A stretch of DNA of 64,000 nucleotides from Streptomyces capillispiralis (GTDB lineage: Bacteria; Actinomycetota; Actinomycetes; Streptomycetales; Streptomycetaceae): positions 2,760,501 to 2,824,500 of the forward strand of contig NZ_VIWV01000001.1 of assembly GCF_007829875.1 (NCBI RefSeq), read 5' to 3'. Positions 27,168-37,043 of the stretch are shown here, one piece after another (the first letter of the stretch is position 1; each line of letters begins with the position of its first letter). The translations under genes and the position numbers were made by a program. Under the pieces are notes generated by a model that made no database searches, was not told the DNA's origin, and worked only from the letters and a program-made list of their open reading frames with translations.

Positions 27168-30107
27168 CTAACTGCTCGGGCTCGCGTCGGGGCTGGGACT
27201 GCCGTCCCCGCCGCCGGCACCGCCGCCCCCTTCGGCCGACTGGGCCTCCTCGGCCTTGCGCAAGGCGTCCTCCAGGTCCTTCTGCGCCTGGCCGTAGGCC
27301 TCCCAGTCGTTCTTCTTCAGGGCTTCCTGGCCGGCTTCGAAGGCTTCCTGGGCGTCGTTCAGCGCCTCCTGGACCGTGGGGTTGTCGGAGGTGGGCGGTG
27401 GCTGGGTGCCCTCGTCCTCACCGGTTCCCTCGTCCTCGCCGGGTGGTGGCTCGGTGGCCGCGCCCTCGCCTCCGAAGATCTTGTCCAGGGCCTGCTCGAG
27501 GGTGTCCTCGAACGCGGTCTGGCCTCCGTAGGTCACCAGCACCTTCCGCAGCAGCGGGTACTTCAGGCCGCCACCGCGGACGTAGACCGGCTCCACGTAC
27601 AGCAGTCCGCCGTCGAGTGGGACGGCCAGCAGGTTGCCGTACTCGACCTCCGAGTCGCCGCCTCTCAGCAGCCTGATCGACTCGGCGATGTCCTGTTCGG
27701 AGTTGAACTGGCTCTGGATCTGCTTGGGTCCGGCCGCCGTGGTGCTGGTCGGCAGCTTCAGCACTCTGATCTTGCCGTAGTCCTCGGTGCCGGGATCGGC
27801 GTTCACCGCCATGAAGGCGCTGAGGTTGTCACGGCCGTTCGGTGTGAACGTCGTGGTGAGCGAGAAGGTCTGCTCGTTCTGGTCGGGCATCTTCATGCTC
27901 AGGTAGTACGGAGGCACCGCGTCGCCCGTCTTGTTCGTCGGGTCGTCCGGCACCTGCCACACCTCGCTGCCGGAGAGGAACGTCGTGGCGTCCTTCACGT
28001 GGTAGCGGGTCAGCAGCTCGCGCTGCACCTTGAACAGGTCCTGCGGGTACCGCAGATGGGCCATCAGCGCGCCGGAGATCTCGGTCTTCGGCTGCACCGT
28101 GTCCGGGAAGGCCTTCATCCAGGTCTTCAGGACGGGGTCCTGGGTGTCCCACTGGTAGAGCTTGACCTCGCCGCTGTACGCGTCGACGGTCGCCTTCACC
28201 GAGTTGCGGATGTAGTTGACCTGGTTCTGCTGGGCCACCACCGCGCGCTGGTCGTTGGTGGCGGTCAGCGAGTCGGCCGTGGTGTCACCGAGGGTCGTCC
28301 GCGACGCGTACGGATAGCCGTTGGTGGTGGTGTAGGCGTCGACGATCCACTGGATACGGCCGTCCACGACCGCCGGGTAGGCGTCGCCGTCGATGGTCAG
28401 CCACGGGGCGATCGCCTCGACGCGCTCCTTGGGCGTGCGGTTGTACAGGATCCGCGAGCCGTCCCCGATCGCGCCGGAGTACAGGATCTGCGGCTCGCTG
28501 AACGCGGCGGCGTAGGCGGCCCGGTTGACCGGGTTGGAGAGACTGACGCCGCTGTCGCCCTCGTAGCTGTACGTCTTCTCGCCGCTGTCGTCGGAGTAGT
28601 CGATCTCCTTCTGGGGACCGCCGACGATCGAGTACGTCGTCGTCCGCTCGCCGTAGTAGACGCGCTGCTCGTACGACCCGAGGTCGCCCTTGGACGGCAG
28701 GTCGGACTCGGTGAACTCCGGACGGCCGCCGGCGTCGGCGCTGGTGCCCTCGGCGGCGACGACCCCGTATCCGTGGGTGTAGCGGAAGTGGTCGTTGATC
28801 CAGTTCCGCTTGGGGATGCCGTCGAGGTTCAGCTCGCGCAGACCGATGACGGTGTCCTGGTCCTTGCCGTCCTTGGTGTACCGGTCGACGTCCAGGTTGG
28901 TCGGGAACGCGTAGTAGTTCCTGATCTGCTGGAGCTGCTGGAACGTCGGCGAGACGATGTTCGGGTCCATGATCCGGATGCTGGCCGTGTCGGAGACGTC
29001 GTCCCGCAGCTGGGTCTTGTCCTCGGTCTGGCTCGTCCCCGGGTACTCCGTGACCTGCGAGTCGTCGATGCCGTAGGCCTCACGCGTCGCCTTGAGGTTC
29101 TTCGCGACGTACGGCGCCTCCTTGGCCTGCTCGTTCGGCTGGACCTGGAACTTCTGCACGATCGCCGGGTAGAGGCCGCCGATGAGGATCGCCGACAGCA
29201 CCATCAGGCCGAAGCCGATCACGGGCAGCTGCCAGGTGCGCCGCCACAGGGTGGCGAAGAACAGCAGCGCGCAGATCACGGCGATGCAGAACAGGATCGT
29301 CTTGGCCGGCAGATAGGCGTTGGCGTCCACGTAGCGCAGGCCGGTCCAGCTGTCCGTCGCCTTGAAGTCGCTGGACTTCACCGCCAGTCCGTACCGGTCC
29401 AGCCAGTACGCGACCGCCTTCAGCGCGACGAAGACACCGAGGAGCACCGACAGGTGCCCGGTGGCCGCGGCCGTGGCCCGCGCGCCCGGGCTGGTGATGC
29501 GCAGCCCGCCGTACAGGTAGTGGGTGAGCGCGGCGGCGATCAGCGCCAGGATCGTGGCGGCGAAGCCGAAGCCCAGCAGGAACCGGTACCAGGGCAGGTC
29601 GAAGGCGTAGAAGGAGACGTCCAGCTTGAACTGGGGGTCCTTCTGGCCGAACGGCACACCGTTGACCCACATCAGCCAGGTGCGCCACTGGCTCGACGCC
29701 GAGGCGCCGGCGATCAGGCCCACCAGCGCCGTGATCCCGAGCAGCAGCCACTTCTTGTACGGGGCGATGCCCATCCGGTACCGGTCGAGGTTCTGCTGCT
29801 CCATCGACATGGCGCTCAGCGGCGGCCGCATCCGGTGTGCCAGCCAGATGTTGAAGCCGACCGCGAGGGCCATCAGCAGACCGAAGACGAAGAAGAGTCC
29901 GATCTTGGTCCACAGGGTCGTCGTGAACACCGACGAGTAGTTGACCGAGCGGTACCACAGCCAGTCGGTCCAGAAGCCCGCGAACATGGTGAACACCATG
30001 CCGAGGACGGCCAGGACGCCCAGTGTCATGAGCAGGGTCCGGACCCGCCGGGACGGGCGGCCCACTCTGATCCGTGGCCCCGTCGGGCCTCCGCCGCGGT
30101 CCGGCAT
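27168..30107 (-). CDS. UPF0182-family large membrane protein
   Basis: The 979-residue protein begins with a basic tail ([12 protein letters not shown]) and about seven membrane helices within the first 330 residues. A large extracytoplasmic domain (about 340-880) follows. The C-terminal tail is rich in Glu, Pro and Gly with a coiled-coil-like stretch near [15 protein letters not shown]. This is the conserved actinobacterial UPF0182 family, whose function is unknown. ATG at 30107 ([12 protein letters not shown]) is used; a GTG at 30128 adds seven residues. It is divergent from the PPA1309-family gene. Confidence 0.92.
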   Translation of the reverse strand: MPDRGGGPTGPRIRVGRPSRRVRTLLMTLGVLAVLGMVFTMFAGFWTDWLWYRSVNYSSVFTTTLWTKIGLFFVFGLLMALAVGFNIWLAHRMRPPLSAMSMEQQNLDRYRMGIAPYKKWLLLGITALVGLIAGASASSQWRTWLMWVNGVPFGQKDPQFKLDVSFYAFDLPWYRFLLGFGFAATILALIAAALTHYLYGGLRITSPGARATAAATGHLSVLLGVFVALKAVAYWLDRYGLAVKSSDFKATDSWTGLRYVDANAYLPAKTILFCIAVICALLFFATLWRRTWQLPVIGFGLMVLSAILIGGLYPAIVQKFQVQPNEQAKEAPYVAKNLKATREAYGIDDSQVTEYPGTSQTEDKTQLRDDVSDTASIRIMDPNIVSPTFQQLQQIRNYYAFPTNLDVDRYTKDGKDQDTVIGLRELNLDGIPKRNWINDHFRYTHGYGVVAAEGTSADAGGRPEFTESDLPSKGDLGSYEQRVYYGERTTTYSIVGGPQKEIDYSDDSGEKTYSYEGDSGVSLSNPVNRAAYAAAFSEPQILYSGAIGDGSRILYNRTPKERVEAIAPWLTIDGDAYPAVVDGRIQWIVDAYTTTNGYPYASRTTLGDTTADSLTATNDQRAVVAQQNQVNYIRNSVKATVDAYSGEVKLYQWDTQDPVLKTWMKAFPDTVQPKTEISGALMAHLRYPQDLFKVQRELLTRYHVKDATTFLSGSEVWQVPDDPTNKTGDAVPPYYLSMKMPDQNEQTFSLTTTFTPNGRDNLSAFMAVNADPGTEDYGKIRVLKLPTSTTAAGPKQIQSQFNSEQDIAESIRLLRGGDSEVEYGNLLAVPLDGGLLYVEPVYVRGGGLKYPLLRKVLVTYGGQTAFEDTLEQALDKIFGGEGAATEPPPGEDEGTGEDEGTQPPPTSDNPTVQEALNDAQEAFEAGQEALKKNDWEAYGQAQKDLEDALRKAEEAQSAEGGGGAGGGDGSPSPDASPSS

Positions 30108-30271
30108 CTGGAAAGCCAAGGTAGGCACCTCGAAGTTCGCTGTTGATTGGTCGAGCCCGCGTCTTCACGAGCCGTGCGTGGCCCCCCGTGATCGCGGGCC
30201 CACACCTATGCAACTTACTCACGCTTTACTCGGTTCCCGATTCGGGCCAGGAACGAGAGAGGATTGTGACC

Positions 30272-30814
30272 ATGTCCAACACACCCATGGCGGCGAGCCC
30301 GCTCACCCGGGCCGTGCTCGAGATCGACGAGTACGCCTCCGGCCTCGGCTGGGACCAGCCCGCCCGTCTGTTCGCCCTCGTAGACACCGCCCGGCTGCGG
30401 GCCGAGCAGCCCTCGCTCGCGGGCCGGCTCGGTCCGGACGGCGAGCAGGAGACGACCGCCTTCACCCCGATCGAGCAGGACGAGATTCCCAGGGGCAAGC
30501 CGCTGGACGAGTTCCTGGGCACCATCGCCTGGCCCGACGCGGTGGCCGGCTGCGCGCTGACCGTGGAGCGGCTGATGCTGCCGCCGTCCGCGGAGGCGCA
30601 GGTCCCCGAGGACCTGGACGAGGCCGCGCTGACGAAGTGGGTGGCCCGGCACCCGGAGCGTCAGGAGGTCCGCATGACGGTCGCGGTGCTGCGGGACGGC
30701 GCCCGCGAGTCGGCTCTCCGGCTGCGCTCGAAGGACTCCCCCACGGAGGTCCTCACCGGTTCCGACCTGGTGCCCGGTCTGGCGGAGGCCCTGCAGGCGA
30801 CGTTCGAGGAGTAG
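30272..30814 (+). CDS. PPA1309-family conserved protein
   Basis: The 180-residue cytoplasmic protein begins TRAVLEIDEYASGLGWDQPA and has the motifs RLFALVDT, TAFTPIEQDE and ALTVERLMLPP, which recur in actinobacterial proteins of this uncharacterised family. No catalytic residues are evident. ATG at 30272 follows GAGAGAGGA. It is convergent with the Lon-like protease gene 20 bp away and shares a divergent promoter region with the UPF0182 gene. Confidence 0.85.
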   Translation: MSNTPMAASPLTRAVLEIDEYASGLGWDQPARLFALVDTARLRAEQPSLAGRLGPDGEQETTAFTPIEQDEIPRGKPLDEFLGTIAWPDAVAGCALTVERLMLPPSAEAQVPEDLDEAALTKWVARHPERQEVRMTVAVLRDGARESALRLRSKDSPTEVLTGSDLVPGLAEALQATFEE

Positions 30815-30834
30815 CCGGCCCGGTCAGGGGGCCG

Positions 30835-31929
30835 TCAGGAGGCCGTGCACTCCGGCAGGCCGTCGGTGTCGCCGGAACGGATGTCCTTCAGGGCGGCCAG
30901 GGCGTCGTCGATGGTGTCCACCTTCACCAGGGTGAGGCCCTCGGGGGTGTCCTTGGCGGCGGCCGCGCAGTTGTCGGCGGGCGTCAGGAAGTACTGGGCG
31001 CCCTTGCCGCGCGCGCCGACCGTCTTCATCTCGATCCCGCCGATCGGCCCGACCTTGCCGTCGTCGTCGATCGTGCCGGTGCCGGCGACGAAGGCACCGC
31101 CGGTCAGGCTGCCCGGGGTGAGCTTGTCGTAGATGCCGAGGGCGAACATCAGCCCCGCGCTCGGCCCGCCGACGTCGGCGAGCTTGATGTCGATGGTGAA
31201 CGGGAAGGTGTGGTCGGTCCCGGCGGAGATCCCGACGATGGCCCGCTTCTCGCCGCCGTCCTCGGAGGTCGCGGTGGTGATCGTGATCCGCTCGGTCTTC
31301 TTCGGCGCCCGCTTCTCCTTCTCGGCGGCGGCCTGCTCCTTGGCGGGCACGATCGTGAAGACGACGTCCTCGCCGGGCTTGTGCTCCGTCACCAGCTCGG
31401 CGACGTCGCCCGGCTCCTTCACCGCCTTGCCGTCGACGGTTCTGATCACGTCGCCCGCGTGCAGCCTGCCCTCGGCCGGGGATCCCTTGACGACCGTGGA
31501 GACGATCACCCAGGACTCCACCGGGACGCCGAGTTCCTTCAGCGCGGCGACCTTGGCGCTCTCCTGGGACTGGCTGAACTCCTCGGCGTTCTCCTGAGTG
31601 GACTCCTCCTCCGTCTTGCCGTCGGGGTAGAGGGTCTCGTGCGGGACCACCTTGTTGTCGTGCGCGAGCCAGCCGTAGACGGCCTCCACGAGGTTCATCC
31701 GGTAGTCGGCGCTGGTGACCCGCACCGTGGTCATGTTGAGATGACCGTCCGTCGGATAGGTCTTGCGCCCGGCGATCTGCAGCACCGGCTCGCCGTCGTG
31801 GTCACCCAGCGTGTTCACCGTCGGCCCCGGGGACATCTCCGAGTAGGGCACGGGAAGGAACACTCCCGCGCACAGGAGCGCGATCAGCATCAGGGTGGAG
31901 GCGAGCATCGTCGCAGTGCGGCGTGGCAT
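30835..31929 (-). CDS. YlbL-type PDZ/Lon-like serine protease, membrane-anchored
   Basis: The 364-residue protein has one N-terminal membrane helix (about 8-27) and a PDZ domain near 135-200 (LHAGDVIRTVDGKAV). A C-terminal Lon-type protease domain has catalytic S257 (GGPSAGLMFAL) and K302 (GGIEMK). It would act outside the membrane. An Ala/Lys/Glu linker lies between the domains. The YlbL family takes part in cell-envelope and DNA-damage recovery in other bacteria; its target here is unknown. The end LPECTAS contains a lone cysteine. Confidence 0.92.
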   Translation of the reverse strand: MPRRTATMLASTLMLIALLCAGVFLPVPYSEMSPGPTVNTLGDHDGEPVLQIAGRKTYPTDGHLNMTTVRVTSADYRMNLVEAVYGWLAHDNKVVPHETLYPDGKTEEESTQENAEEFSQSQESAKVAALKELGVPVESWVIVSTVVKGSPAEGRLHAGDVIRTVDGKAVKEPGDVAELVTEHKPGEDVVFTIVPAKEQAAAEKEKRAPKKTERITITTATSEDGGEKRAIVGISAGTDHTFPFTIDIKLADVGGPSAGLMFALGIYDKLTPGSLTGGAFVAGTGTIDDDGKVGPIGGIEMKTVGARGKGAQYFLTPADNCAAAAKDTPEGLTLVKVDTIDDALAALKDIRSGDTDGLPECTAS

Positions 31930-31968
31930 GCATCGACAGTACGGGACGGGTCTGTCAGCACACCGTCA

Positions 31969-31990
31969 GGGCCGCCCGGACGGGCGGCCC
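31969..31990 (-). terminator. Terminator of the small membrane gene
   Basis: The perfect 10-bp arms GGGCCGCCCG and CGGGCGGCCC around GA lie 41 bp beyond the stop of the 54-residue gene and before the Lon-like protease start. Confidence 0.55.
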
Positions 31991-32030
31991 CACGCGCCGG
32001 TGACACCGACGGCCCGCTGCTCCCCGGCCC

Positions 32031-32195
32031 TCAGCCACCCGAGCGCGGCCGCTCCATGGCTTCGCGGAATCGGGCGTAACCGATGAGTTCGGGTCCGTCG
32101 CTCCGCACCTTGCGGGTCCTGTTGGCCCAACTGCCCCAGAGTCCCGCGCCGATCGCAGCCACCAGCGGAATCAGCAACCAGGCAAGCGCCGCCAT
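32031..32195 (-). CDS. 54-residue single-pass membrane protein, unknown function
   Basis: The small gene begins with ATG preceded by GGGAGG at a 5-base spacing. The protein starts MAALAWLLIPLVAAIGAGLW, one membrane helix, followed by a basic, partly polar tail ending FREAMERPRSGG. Codon third positions are G/C-rich as in neighbouring genes. It lies between moaE and the Lon-like protease gene, all on the same strand. It could be a small partner of the membrane protease, but that is only positional. Confidence 0.8.
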   Translation of the reverse strand: MAALAWLLIPLVAAIGAGLWGSWANRTRKVRSDGPELIGYARFREAMERPRSGG

Positions 32196-32297
32196 GCCGA
32201 CCTCCCAACCCCATGAGCGTCCGCAACTGACTGATCAGCAGATTAACCATCCGCAGTGACAACGCTCACGCCAGGGGTGCGGTTACGCAACCGGAGG

Positions 32298-32759
32298 TCA
32301 GCAGGCGCCGACCCACTCCTCGGTGCCGTCCGCGAACCTCTGGTGCTTCCAGATGGGCACCTCGTGCTTGAGGTCGTCGATCAGCTTCCGGCAGGCCTCG
32401 AAGGCCTCCCCCCGGTGCGGGCAGGACACGGCGACGACGACGGCGAGGTCCCCGACCCCGAGGTCCCCCACCCGGTGCACCGCGGCCAGCGCCCGCACGG
32501 GGTACTCGGCGGCGACCTTCTCGGCGATCCGCCGCATCTCGTCCTCGGCGCTCGGGTGGCACGAATAGCCGAGCTGCTCGACGTCGGCTCCCCCGTCGTG
32601 GTTGCGCACGGTCCCCACGAACAGCGCCGTCCCGCCGGCCGCGTCGTCCCCTACGGCCCGGAGGACCTCGTCCACGGACAGGGCCGTGTCACGGATCGCG
32701 ATCAGCTTGATGGGGTCCTGTGCGGCCTGCTCGCCGGGGTGATCGTGCGTGGATGCCAT
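32298..32759 (-). CDS. moaE: Molybdopterin synthase catalytic subunit
   Basis: The 153-residue MoaE subunit, together with MoaD, adds sulfur to precursor Z to make molybdopterin. Conserved parts are GTALFVGTVRNHDGG, the HRVGDLGVGD strand-loop, the positively charged VSCPHRGEAFEACR, and the catalytic lysine region KHEVPIWKHQRF near the C-terminus. ATG at 32759 is chosen over an upstream start. No moaD is in the window, so its partner is encoded elsewhere. Confidence 0.93.
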   Translation of the reverse strand: MASTHDHPGEQAAQDPIKLIAIRDTALSVDEVLRAVGDDAAGGTALFVGTVRNHDGGADVEQLGYSCHPSAEDEMRRIAEKVAAEYPVRALAAVHRVGDLGVGDLAVVVAVSCPHRGEAFEACRKLIDDLKHEVPIWKHQRFADGTEEWVGAC

Positions 32760-32897
32760 GTCCCCATCGTGCCCCACCGGGCCGACAACGCGGAATGGCG
32801 TGATCGCCCGCACCCGCGCGTGCCCGTTCGGAACCTCCTACGAGCGCGGCCCGCCCGGGACCTCCCGCGGGGGTCCCCGCGACGGCTCCGGGGGTGG

Positions 32898-34010
32898 TCA
32901 GATCCGCCGCCGGGCCTTCCGTGCCCTGCGCACCACCGCCGCCGCGCCCAGCAGGGCCACGGTCGCTCCCGCGGCGCCCGCCGCCGTCGCGTCCTTGCGC
33001 CCCAGCCGACGGCCGGCGACCGTGTGCCGCCCGGAGACCTCCTCCAGCAGCTCCGCCAGCACCTCCTCGTTGGTGTACGCGGGACGCCACCCGGCGTCGT
33101 GCAGCCGGCTCCCGCTCACCACCCAGGGGTACATCGTGTACGCCAGGTCACCGGCCGGGGACGGGGTGAGCCCGATCCGGTGCAGCCGGGCCGCCGCGCC
33201 GAGCGCGACCGCCGAGGGCAGCTCCATCCGCCGGATCCCGCTCAGCTCCTCGACCTCCTCCTGCTCCAGCCACCCGTCGCAGCCCACGGCCAGCTCGCCG
33301 TCGACCTTCTCCAGCACGGCGTACTCCAGGGCGCTGCACAGGTCGTCGACGTGGCAGAACTGCCACGCGGGCCGCGATCCGGCCACCACGAGCAGCCGGG
33401 GCGATTCGAAATACCTGGTCAGCGCGGTGTCGGTGCCGCCGACCAGGACGGCCGGGCGGACCACGGTGACATTGAGTCCGGGGTGCGCCCGCGGTCCACG
33501 GCGCGCGAGCCGCTCGATCTCCAGGAGGTCGCCGACGCCCGTGGCCTCCGCCGTGGCCCGCAGTTCCGCGTCCTCCGAAAGGGGCAGCTCGTTGTCCGGC
33601 AGCGCCCCGTAGACCATCGTCGAGGTGCACAGCACCACCCGGTGCACGCCGGCGGCCGCGGCGGCGGTCAGCACGGTCTGCGTGCCCCGTACGTTGTAGG
33701 CCGTTCGGGCGGCGGCGTCGGTCTCCAGGTCGAGGTCGAGAGCCAGGTGGACCACCACGTCGGCCCCGCGCAGCTTGTCCGCGATGGCCGGATCCCGTAC
33801 GTCCAGGATGTGCCACCGGGCCTCGGCGCACTCGCCGCGCCGCTCGTCGATGGCGATGACCTGCTTGACCTCCTCCGAGGCGGCGAGCCGCCCGGTGAGC
33901 AGCGCGCCGACGCCGGACGCGGCGCCGGTGACCGCGACGACGGGCCCGCGCGCCGCGGGACTGGTTGACTGGTTTCGCGCTGCGCGAACCTGCGGATCTG
34001 GGGAACTCAC
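32898..34010 (-). CDS. NAD-dependent epimerase/dehydratase family protein with C-terminal membrane anchor
   Basis: The 370-residue extended short-chain dehydrogenase has the nucleotide-binding VTGAASGVGA (27-36), the acidic end of the second strand (IDERRG) and the family strand VVLCTSTMVYG. The Tyr-x3-Lys pair is not clean after STMVY, so catalysis is uncertain. A hydrophobic segment (GAAGATVALLGAAAVV) followed by RRARKARRRI ends the protein, suggesting tail anchoring. GTG at 34010 follows GGAG. It is divergent from the zincin-like gene. Confidence 0.8.
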   Translation of the reverse strand: MSSPDPQVRAARNQSTSPAARGPVVAVTGAASGVGALLTGRLAASEEVKQVIAIDERRGECAEARWHILDVRDPAIADKLRGADVVVHLALDLDLETDAAARTAYNVRGTQTVLTAAAAAGVHRVVLCTSTMVYGALPDNELPLSEDAELRATAEATGVGDLLEIERLARRGPRAHPGLNVTVVRPAVLVGGTDTALTRYFESPRLLVVAGSRPAWQFCHVDDLCSALEYAVLEKVDGELAVGCDGWLEQEEVEELSGIRRMELPSAVALGAAARLHRIGLTPSPAGDLAYTMYPWVVSGSRLHDAGWRPAYTNEEVLAELLEEVSGRHTVAGRRLGRKDATAAGAAGATVALLGAAAVVRRARKARRRI

Positions 34011-34202
34011 CGGGCGTCTCCAGAGGTTGTCTTCAGTACGAGCGCGGGCGACGCGTACGTACCAGGTGGCATCCATCCTGCCGCAGGCCCTCTGTCGGCG
34101 AAGCACCGAGGCCCGAACCGCTTCAGGTGTCTACGCTGGGTGGTGTTGTCGGGCAGCCGTGCCGCCGGAAAGAACCGGTGGCCCTACCAGCCGAGGAAAC
34201 CC

Positions 34203-35639
34203 GTGAGTGACACCCCATTCGGATTCGGCCTTCCGCCGGAGGAGCCGGACGACGGCGACGAGGGCAAGAAGAAGGACCCGCAGAGCGGCGGTGGTCAGGG
34301 CCCGGCCAACCCGTTCGGCTTCGGCATGTCCGGAGCCGGAGGCTTTGGCGGCCCGGGCGCGGACAATCCGTTCGCCGCGATGTTCGGGTCGCTGAACCCC
34401 AACGACCTGGGCGCCGCGTTCCAGCAGCTCGGCCAGATGCTCTCCTACGAGGGCGGGCCGGTGAACTGGGACATGGCCAAGCAGATCGCCCGGCAGACCG
34501 TGTCCCAGGGCACCCCGTCGGGCTCGAAGGACGCGAGCGTCGGCCCCGCCGACCGCAAGGCGGTGGAGGAGGCCGTCCGTCTGGCCGACCTGTGGCTGGA
34601 CGACGCGACCTCGCTGCCGTCGGGCGCCCACTCGGCCGTGGCCTGGAGCCGCGCGGAGTGGGTCGAGGCCACCCTGCCGGCCTGGCGGGAGCTGGTCGAC
34701 CCGGTCGCCGAGCGCGTCGGGAACGCCATGGGCGATGTCCTGCCGGAGGAGATGCAGGCCATGGCCGGCCCGCTGATCGGCATGATGCGGTCCATGGGCG
34801 GTGCCATGTTCGGCACGCAGATCGGGCAGGCCGTCGGCGTGCTCGCCGGTGAGGTCGTCGGCTCGTCCGACATCGGCCTCCCGCTCGGTCCGGCCGGCAA
34901 GGCCGCGCTGCTGCCGCTGAACATGGAGACGTTCGGCAAGGACCTGGGCGTCTCCCAGGAGGAGGTGCGGCTGTACCTCGCCCTGCGCGAGGCGGCCCAC
35001 CAGCGCCTGTTCGCGCACGTCCCGTGGCTGCGCTCGCACCTCTTCGGCGCGGTCGACGGCTACGCGCGCGGGATCAAGGTCGACACCGGCAAGCTGGAGG
35101 ACGTGGTCGGCCAGTTCGACCCGCAGAACCCCGAGCAGTTGCAGGAGGCCCTCCAGCAGGGCATGTTCCAGCCGGAGGACACGCCGGAGCAGAAGGCGGC
35201 CCTGGCCCGTCTGGAGACGGCGCTCGCGCTGGTCGAGGGCTGGGTGGACGCGGTGGTGCACGCGGCCGCCAAGCCGCGGCTGTCGTCGGCCGACGCGCTG
35301 CGCGAGACGCTGCGGCGCCGCCGCGCCTCGGGCGGTCCGGCGGAGCAGACGTTCGCCACGCTGATCGGTCTGGAGCTGCGCCCGCGCCGGCTGCGCGACG
35401 CCTCCCGCCTGTGGGCCTCGCTCACCGACGCGCGCGGGGTCGACGGCCGGGACGCCCTGTGGGCCCACCCGGACATGCTGCCGACGGCCACCGACCTGGA
35501 CGACCCGGACGGCTTCGTGCACCGCGAGCAGATCGACTTCTCCGAGCTGGACAAGATGCTCGGTGAGGCCGCCGACAGGCCCGACCTCAGGAAGAAGGAC
35601 GAGGGCGAGGACGAGAACAGGGGCGACGGCACCGAGTGA
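34203..35639 (+). CDS. Zincin_2/DUF2342-family protein (putative zinc-dependent metalloprotease)
   Basis: The 478-residue actinobacterial protein has a Gly/Pro/Asp-rich N-terminal region (about 1-90), then a helical domain with REAAHQRLFAHVPWL (about residue 263), the inverted zinc-binding pattern of this family (ExxH in place of HExxH). The C-terminus is strongly acidic and charged. Activity has not been inferred from anything beyond the motif. GTG at 34203 is used. Its stop overlaps the start of the Nudix gene (GTGA), so the two are coupled. Confidence 0.85.
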   Translation: MSDTPFGFGLPPEEPDDGDEGKKKDPQSGGGQGPANPFGFGMSGAGGFGGPGADNPFAAMFGSLNPNDLGAAFQQLGQMLSYEGGPVNWDMAKQIARQTVSQGTPSGSKDASVGPADRKAVEEAVRLADLWLDDATSLPSGAHSAVAWSRAEWVEATLPAWRELVDPVAERVGNAMGDVLPEEMQAMAGPLIGMMRSMGGAMFGTQIGQAVGVLAGEVVGSSDIGLPLGPAGKAALLPLNMETFGKDLGVSQEEVRLYLALREAAHQRLFAHVPWLRSHLFGAVDGYARGIKVDTGKLEDVVGQFDPQNPEQLQEALQQGMFQPEDTPEQKAALARLETALALVEGWVDAVVHAAAKPRLSSADALRETLRRRRASGGPAEQTFATLIGLELRPRRLRDASRLWASLTDARGVDGRDALWAHPDMLPTATDLDDPDGFVHREQIDFSELDKMLGEAADRPDLRKKDEGEDENRGDGTE

Positions 35640-36163
35640 GCCTGCACGACGACGCGGTCCTCGTACTCAAGGCGTACGAGGACCAGCCCGAGCTGCGCCG
35701 GGCCTACCTGGACCATCTGGCCGCCCACCCGGACGGCATGTGGAAGTCCTGCCACGCGGGCCATGTCACGGCGAGCGCCCTGGTCGTGGACCCGGAGCGC
35801 GGCCGGGTGCTGCTGACCCTGCACCGCAAGCTGCGGATGTGGCTCCAGATGGGCGGCCACTGCGAGCCCGGCGACGCGACCGTCGCCGCGGCGGCCCTGC
35901 GGGAGGCGACGGAGGAGTCCGGCATCGCCGGTCTGACGCTCCTCGCGGGCGGACCCGTGCGGCTGGACCGGCACCCGATCCCGCCGCCCTGCCACTGGCA
36001 CTACGACGTCCAGTACGCGGCCGTGGCCGCGCCGGACGCCGTGCACGCGATCAGCGACGAGTCCCTCGACCTGCGCTGGTTCGCCTACGACGAGGTGGCG
36101 GAGGTGGCCGACGCGTCGGTCCGCCGTCTGGTCGGGGCGACCCGGGCGAGACTGGGCCTCTGA
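35636..36163 (+). CDS. Nudix hydrolase
   Basis: The 175-residue protein has a complete Nudix box, GHCEPGDATVAAAALREA followed by TEESGI (G-x5-E-x7-REATEESGI), around residues 78-101. It hydrolyses a nucleoside diphosphate linked to another group; the substrate is not evident. The GTG start overlaps the stop of the zincin-like gene by 4 bp. A strong hairpin follows 7 bp after its stop. Confidence 0.9.
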   Translation: MSLHDDAVLVLKAYEDQPELRRAYLDHLAAHPDGMWKSCHAGHVTASALVVDPERGRVLLTLHRKLRMWLQMGGHCEPGDATVAAAALREATEESGIAGLTLLAGGPVRLDRHPIPPPCHWHYDVQYAAVAAPDAVHAISDESLDLRWFAYDEVAEVADASVRRLVGATRARLGL

Positions 36164-36170
36164 GGGACGC

Positions 36171-36204
36171 GTAAGGGGCGACCGCCATCGCGGCCGCCCC
36201 TTAC
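36171..36204. terminator. Strong hairpin terminator between convergent genes
   Basis: The arms GTAAGGGGCGACCGC and GCGGCCGCCCCTTAC pair over 15 positions with one A/C mismatch and a CATC loop. It lies directly after the Nudix gene. Confidence 0.7.
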
Positions 36205-36247
36205 CTCTGCCGCCTCTTACCTCTGCCGCCTCTTACCTCTGCTGTCG
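36201..36247. repeat. 16-bp tandem repeat, about 2.9 copies
   Basis: The unit TTACCTCTGCCGCCTC begins at 36201, 36217 and 36233; the third copy diverges after ten bases (TTACCTCTGCTGTCG). The first copy starts inside the 3' arm of the preceding terminator. It lies in a non-coding gap between convergent genes. Confidence 0.85.
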
Positions 36248-36270
36248 TGCCCGGTGGTGCGGGGCCCCGG

Positions 36271-37026
36271 TCAGCTCCAGGCGTTGCCCTGGTTCTGGCT
36301 CCGGGCGCCCTGCTGGCCCATGCCGTACTGCGCGGCGACGCCGCCGCCGATCTGGGCGTTCTGCGGCGGCAGCAGCTCGCTGGGCTGGACGAGCGCGAAG
36401 CCGGTGCCCATGAAGCTCAGCTCCCAGCCCTCACCGGTGCTGCCGCGGCGCCGCCACACTCCGGAGGAGTGCGTCTGGGCCTGCATCTGCACCCGCAGCG
36501 AGGTGGACCAGGCCACGATCGCGTCGGCGTCGCAGTTGACGTACTTGTCCGGGGTCACCTGCATCAGCAGCGGCATGCCCGAGGTCATCAGCGCGACCCT
36601 GCCGCGGCCGGTGATGTTGAGCTGGTACTTCCCGGAGCCGGAGATGCCGTACAGGCTGTCGACGGCGATGACCTCGTGGTGCAGCGAGGAGTCCATCGCG
36701 AGGACGTAGCTGCTGTCGACCGTCAGGCCGTCCTGCTCCACCTCCATGACGTGGATGCGCTGGGCGAGGTTGGCGAGGTAGACCGTGCCCTGCCCGTGGC
36801 AGCGCATCAGGTCCAGGCCCTCACCGGTGTGCGCACGCGCGCGCGACTGGTCGTTGCTCTGGTACTCGGCGTCGAACTCGACGAGTCCCTGGTAGGCGAC
36901 CATCGTGCCCTTGCGGGCCAGGATGTCGTCGTGGCCCTCCAGGGCGACGCGGAGCATCTGCTTGTTCTGCAGGCTCCAGCGTTCCTGGGTCTGCTGGTCG
37001 TTGTGGGCGAAAAGCGGGCTCTGCAT
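36271..37026 (-). CDS. AIM24-family protein
   Basis: The 251-residue protein consists of the AIM24 beta-roll fold (about 1-215), shared with mitochondrial AIM24 and bacterial TerD-associated proteins. Family marks are LARKGTMVAYQG, GEGLDLMRCHGQGTVYLA, GRGRVALMTSGMPL and DADAIVAWSTSL. The tail is Gly/Gln-rich (GVAAQYGMGQQGARSQNQG). It is the last of three co-directional AIM24 genes with a 17-bp gap, so it belongs to an operon with the TerD-AIM24 fusion. Molecular function is unknown. Confidence 0.87.
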   Translation of the reverse strand: MQSPLFAHNDQQTQERWSLQNKQMLRVALEGHDDILARKGTMVAYQGLVEFDAEYQSNDQSRARAHTGEGLDLMRCHGQGTVYLANLAQRIHVMEVEQDGLTVDSSYVLAMDSSLHHEVIAVDSLYGISGSGKYQLNITGRGRVALMTSGMPLLMQVTPDKYVNCDADAIVAWSTSLRVQMQAQTHSSGVWRRRGSTGEGWELSFMGTGFALVQPSELLPPQNAQIGGGVAAQYGMGQQGARSQNQGNAWS

Positions 37027-37043
37027 GGTGTGGTTGCTCCCCC

